Shown piece after piece: positions 60,578 to 64,000 of a DNA stretch of 64,000 bases. Source of the stretch: an uncultured Bacteroidia bacterium (GTDB lineage Bacteria; Bacteroidota; Bacteroidia; Bacteroidales; Prolixibacteraceae). Positions within the stretch are counted from its first letter, which is position 1, and each line of letters begins with the position of its first letter. The translations under genes and the position numbers were made by a program. The stretch spans positions 1-64,000 of the forward strand of contig CAIXCY010000016.1 of the NCBI GenBank assembly GCA_903918045.1. Reading direction: 5' to 3'. Below the pieces are notes generated by a model. That model did not search any database and was not told where the DNA came from. It worked only from the letters and a program-made list of their open reading frames with translations.

Positions 60578-62728
60578 ATGGAACGAATAAAGTTAATTTT
60601 ACCCGTTTTGATCTTAATCACCTGGGTAATTCCCTCCTTTGGACAAACAATTTCCGGCATAAAATGCGGCAACTACCTTCAGGAGATAAAAACTGAAATC
60701 AAACTTCCAACGCAAGCACAGACACCTGTTGTGAAATTATTTGGTGGCAGGGATCAAATTATTGCAGTAACCTCCAATGGCGTTTTCCGGAACATCCATG
60801 GACAATGGAGCGGAGAAACCTTTGGCTCAGGATGGCGTGCTGCCACGATTGATCCTAAAAATAAAGTCTGGCTTGCCTCCGCAAATTCCATTCAACAGGA
60901 GGGGGAACTTAAAAAACTTGACTTGCCGGAATATGCAAAAAACGACACCATCCTCTGCCTGTTGTGGGAAAATGAAAAATTGCTTCAGGTGGGAACGACG
61001 AAAGGGTTGCTGACCTACGATGGAAACTGGACGACAAACCCGGTTTCAGCAGGCAAACGGGTAAATTCGTTGCTCAAAGATTCGAAAGAAGATCTTTGGG
61101 TGGCAACCAATGGCGGATTATTACGAAGGATGAACAGCAAATGGGTTAATCTCGACGATGAGATGATGGCCTACGGACTGAAACGCACCTATTTTGCACT
61201 CGAAAGCGGTAAAACAAAGGCCGATGTTTTATTTGGTGGTCTATTCTCTGTTGGATGTATTGCAGGAGATGGTAATCATTGGCTCTTAAGGGGATCGGAT
61301 GGGTTACCTTATAGTCCTGTAAAGATTATTAAGATGTCAAAAGGTGCGATGTGGCTGGGAACCGACCGGGGTGCAATAAAAAAAGATGGAGGTTGGCATT
61401 ATTACAACGGAAAACGGTGGTTGTCTGACAATAAGATCAACGACCTTTTGCCGGTTGATGATCATACAACCTGGTTCGCCACCCCAAAGGGGATAAGCCA
61501 GATCCAGCAGGTTAAGATGACCCTTGCCCAAAAAGCGGTAACTTTCGAGGAGCGGATTAAATTGCGGCACGACCGGTACGGCCTGGTGAGTGATGTCAGC
61601 CTGACTCGTCAGGGAGATCTCTCCACAAGCAAACAGAGCACAAATGATAATGACGGTCTTTGGACATCTATCTATCTCGCGGCCGAATGTTACCGGTATG
61701 CGGTAACCAAAGACCCTGAGGCGAAGAAAAATGCGTTAAAAGCCTATGAAGCAATGGAGCGGCTCGAAACGATTACCAGTATCCCAGGGTTTCCTGCCCG
61801 CTCACTTGTAGCTGCCGATGAAAGTACCGGACAGGGTGGGGAATGGCACCTGACAGCGGATAAGAAATGGAAATGGAAAGGAGATACCAGTTCGGATGAG
61901 ATTGTTGGTCATATGTTTGCCTTTCCCCTCTTTTACGACCTGGTAGCTGAGGGGGAGATGAAGGACCGTGTTAAAAACCTCGTTCACCGGATCATGACTC
62001 ATATTGTCGACCATAATTTCCAGCTTGTTGATCTTGATGGAATCGCAACCCGTTGGGCAGTTTGGACACCCGATTCAATCAACTTTTCAAATAACTGGTG
62101 GTATGAGCGCGGGATCAATTCGATGCAGATACTCGCTTTTCTGAAGGCTGGTTTTCATGTCACCGGTGATCAGAAATTTGAAAAAGCCTATCAAACCTTA
62201 ACCCAAAAACACCACTATGCCGAAAATATGGTTCAGCAGAAGATGTATGGACCATTCGATATCAACCACTCGGATGACGAGCTTGCCTTTCTCCCTAATT
62301 ACACCCTGATGCGGTATGCCAATGATCCTAAACTTCTTCCGATGTATATCAAAAGTACGCAGCGGAGCTGGAAGGTGGAACAACCCGACCGGATTCCGCT
62401 GTGGAATATTATTTCAAGCAATGCCCTGAAAAAAGATTGCGACCTGAAAATCGCACTGGAAGAGCTTCAGCAAATCCCAATGGATCTGATCACCTGGAAG
62501 ATGGAAAACAGTCACCGATGGGATTTACCCCAGGACCAAATGTCTGACCGTTTCGGAAAGGCACAGGCGATCCGCCCTATTCCAACGCCGGAAAGGGGAA
62601 TCTCGAAATGGAACAGCAATACCTATATCTATGACTCAGGCTCTGACGGGTACGGAGAGGATGACGGCGCATTCTTTTTACTCCCCTACTGGATGGGGAG
62701 ATATCATGGCTACTTTATTGAAAAATAA
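60578..62728 (+). CDS. Two-component-type propeller fused to C-terminal helical (alpha/alpha)-toroid-like domain; no kinase domain
   Basis: 716 aa; propeller blades (SLLKDSKEDLWVATNGGLLRRMNSKW..., GAMWLGTDRGAIKKDGGWHYY...), then helical NDNDGLWTSIYLAAECYRYAVTKDPEAKKNALKAYEAMERLETIT.... Confidence 0.75.
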   Translation: MERIKLILPVLILITWVIPSFGQTISGIKCGNYLQEIKTEIKLPTQAQTPVVKLFGGRDQIIAVTSNGVFRNIHGQWSGETFGSGWRAATIDPKNKVWLASANSIQQEGELKKLDLPEYAKNDTILCLLWENEKLLQVGTTKGLLTYDGNWTTNPVSAGKRVNSLLKDSKEDLWVATNGGLLRRMNSKWVNLDDEMMAYGLKRTYFALESGKTKADVLFGGLFSVGCIAGDGNHWLLRGSDGLPYSPVKIIKMSKGAMWLGTDRGAIKKDGGWHYYNGKRWLSDNKINDLLPVDDHTTWFATPKGISQIQQVKMTLAQKAVTFEERIKLRHDRYGLVSDVSLTRQGDLSTSKQSTNDNDGLWTSIYLAAECYRYAVTKDPEAKKNALKAYEAMERLETITSIPGFPARSLVAADESTGQGGEWHLTADKKWKWKGDTSSDEIVGHMFAFPLFYDLVAEGEMKDRVKNLVHRIMTHIVDHNFQLVDLDGIATRWAVWTPDSINFSNNWWYERGINSMQILAFLKAGFHVTGDQKFEKAYQTLTQKHHYAENMVQQKMYGPFDINHSDDELAFLPNYTLMRYANDPKLLPMYIKSTQRSWKVEQPDRIPLWNIISSNALKKDCDLKIALEELQQIPMDLITWKMENSHRWDLPQDQMSDRFGKAQAIRPIPTPERGISKWNSNTYIYDSGSDGYGEDDGAFFLLPYWMGRYHGYFIEK

Positions 62729-62731
62729 CGA

Positions 62732-64000
62732 TTACCAGTAAATAAACATCATAACAAAACAGAGTGCAAACAACGATATCGCCCAGAACCTAAAATCGTT
62801 ATAGAACTTTACATTCTTGTACGCCAGGGCCTCATCACTGAAAAACTGACGGGTAATAACATTCCCCTGAACTTTCTCTGGTGGCGGAGGAGCTGTCATC
62901 AGACTCACAACGACCATCACCAAAGATACAAAGGCGAAATTTATCGGGGCCAGATAAAGCCAATGCAAGGGGGCTCCGGGATTTTGAACAGACTGAATGA
63001 AATGCTCCTTGCCATAAAAAATCATAAAAAGGGCCATCACAAATGTCGAAAGAAGCCCTGCAAAAATCCCCGTTCCATTAGCCCGCTTCCAGAATAATCC
63101 GAGCATAAAAGCGGCAACGATTGGCGGGCCAACATACGAAAGCATCTCATTGTAATAATTTATTAAAGTCCCAAACTTTTGAATCTGCGGGGCCCAGAAA
63201 ATCCCGATAATCAGCACAACCGATGAACAGATCTGGCCTACCCGAACCAGTTTTTTTGAACTGGCATTTTTATCAATCTTCCGATAGAAATCCATGGTAA
63301 AGAGTGTAGAAACCGAATTAAGACAGGCGCTCAGACTTGCAGTCAAGGCTGAGATCATCACTGCCAGCATGATTCCAAGAAAAATCGTTGGCATCCATGT
63401 TGTTACCATTTTCGGATAAATGCCGTCCGGGGGATTTACATTTGGAAAGGCGGCAGCGGCCTGCATCGCCGGGATAAAAATAAAATAGAGGGTAAGCATA
63501 GTCAGGAGACCGGTCAGCAAGACCCCTTTTCGACCATGATCGACCGATTTTGCAGAAAGAACCCTTTGCACCAGCTGCTGATTATTTCCCCAGAAATAAA
63601 ATCCCAGGATTGGAAGCGAAAGGATGAGGGCAGGCCATGGAATGGCAATATCGTTGGCACTGCGAATCAGATGAAGATAGACCGTATCGTGAAACCGTTG
63701 CGACAATACGGACCAGCTGCCCACATTATGCTGAGCAATAACTGCCAGTAAAACAGACCCTGCTATAAGGATTACGGCCTGGATTACCTCTGTTTTGATT
63801 ACAGAGTTTAATCCTCCCGGAATGGTATATGATGCCACAATGAGGGCAGCAATAATTACAATAACCTGCAATTCCATCTCTGGAAAGATAATCTTGAAAA
63901 TCATTGCACTTCCATAGAGGGTGGCAGAAACATCCATGAAGATGCCGCCAAAAACCGAAATGCCTGAAAAATAGTATTTGGAACGGTGATCAAACCGTCG
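62732..64000 (-). CDS. Sodium:solute symporter (SSS family), N-terminus beyond window edge
   Basis: ORF open to the right edge; polytopic, IVASYTIPGGLNSVIKTEVIQAVILIAGSVLL, NNQQLVQRVLSAKSVDHGRKGVLLTG, SALTASLSACLNSVSTLFTMDFY. Confidence 0.93.
   Translation of the reverse strand, partial: RRFDHRSKYYFSGISVFGGIFMDVSATLYGSAMIFKIIFPEMELQVIVIIAALIVASYTIPGGLNSVIKTEVIQAVILIAGSVLLAVIAQHNVGSWSVLSQRFHDTVYLHLIRSANDIAIPWPALILSLPILGFYFWGNNQQLVQRVLSAKSVDHGRKGVLLTGLLTMLTLYFIFIPAMQAAAAFPNVNPPDGIYPKMVTTWMPTIFLGIMLAVMISALTASLSACLNSVSTLFTMDFYRKIDKNASSKKLVRVGQICSSVVLIIGIFWAPQIQKFGTLINYYNEMLSYVGPPIVAAFMLGLFWKRANGTGIFAGLLSTFVMALFMIFYGKEHFIQSVQNPGAPLHWLYLAPINFAFVSLVMVVVSLMTAPPPPEKVQGNVITRQFFSDEALAYKNVKFYNDFRFWAISLFALCFVMMFIYW

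Noticed and set aside
1-64000. CRISPR array, prophage, IS element or tRNA/rRNA genes
   Set aside because: Spacers were read for regular repeats, transposase ORFs and tRNA-like cloverleafs; none seen, though no structure-scanning tool could be run.

Overview
Chromosomal window from a Bacteroidota-type genome. The evidence is TonB-dependent receptors, Tat-signal Gfo/Idh/MocA proteins, GH106-like enzymes, TAnnTTTG-type promoter hits and AT-rich spacers. No rRNA, tRNA, CRISPR, phage or transposase was recognised. Three blocks stand out. (A) 1-6.7 kb: Fe-alcohol dehydrogenase, a glutamine synthetase-family enzyme, an ABCG-like transporter and a lipoprotein. (B) 6.9-33.8 kb: a dense signalling island. 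It contains a nine-gene minus-strand run: nSTAND-WD40 ATPase, TonB receptor, GNAT, NTT-like carrier/HEAT/cNMP protein, beta-propeller pseudo-histidine kinase, a second histidine kinase, a small envelope protein and a receiver-SpoIIE phosphatase. Next to it lie a second receiver-SpoIIE, two STAS proteins, an RsbW-like kinase, an amino-acid ABC importer whose ATPase carries a degenerate RsbW-like C-terminus, a Na/Pi symporter and a STAS-kinase fusion. No sigma factor is visible. (C) 35-64 kb: a carbohydrate catabolic locus without SusC/SusD, with esterases, GH106, beta-helix, two Gfo/Idh, ceramidase-like, HGSNAT-like, tandem glycosidase-like paralogues, URO-D family, propeller plus alpha-toroid and an SSS symporter. 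It also contains a frameshifted beta-helix gene at an A7 tract, a truncated YoeB/Txe-like toxin beside an intact Phd/YefM antitoxin, and a 10-codon fossil of a third Tat-signal start. All family calls are by eye from translated motifs; no database search was run.
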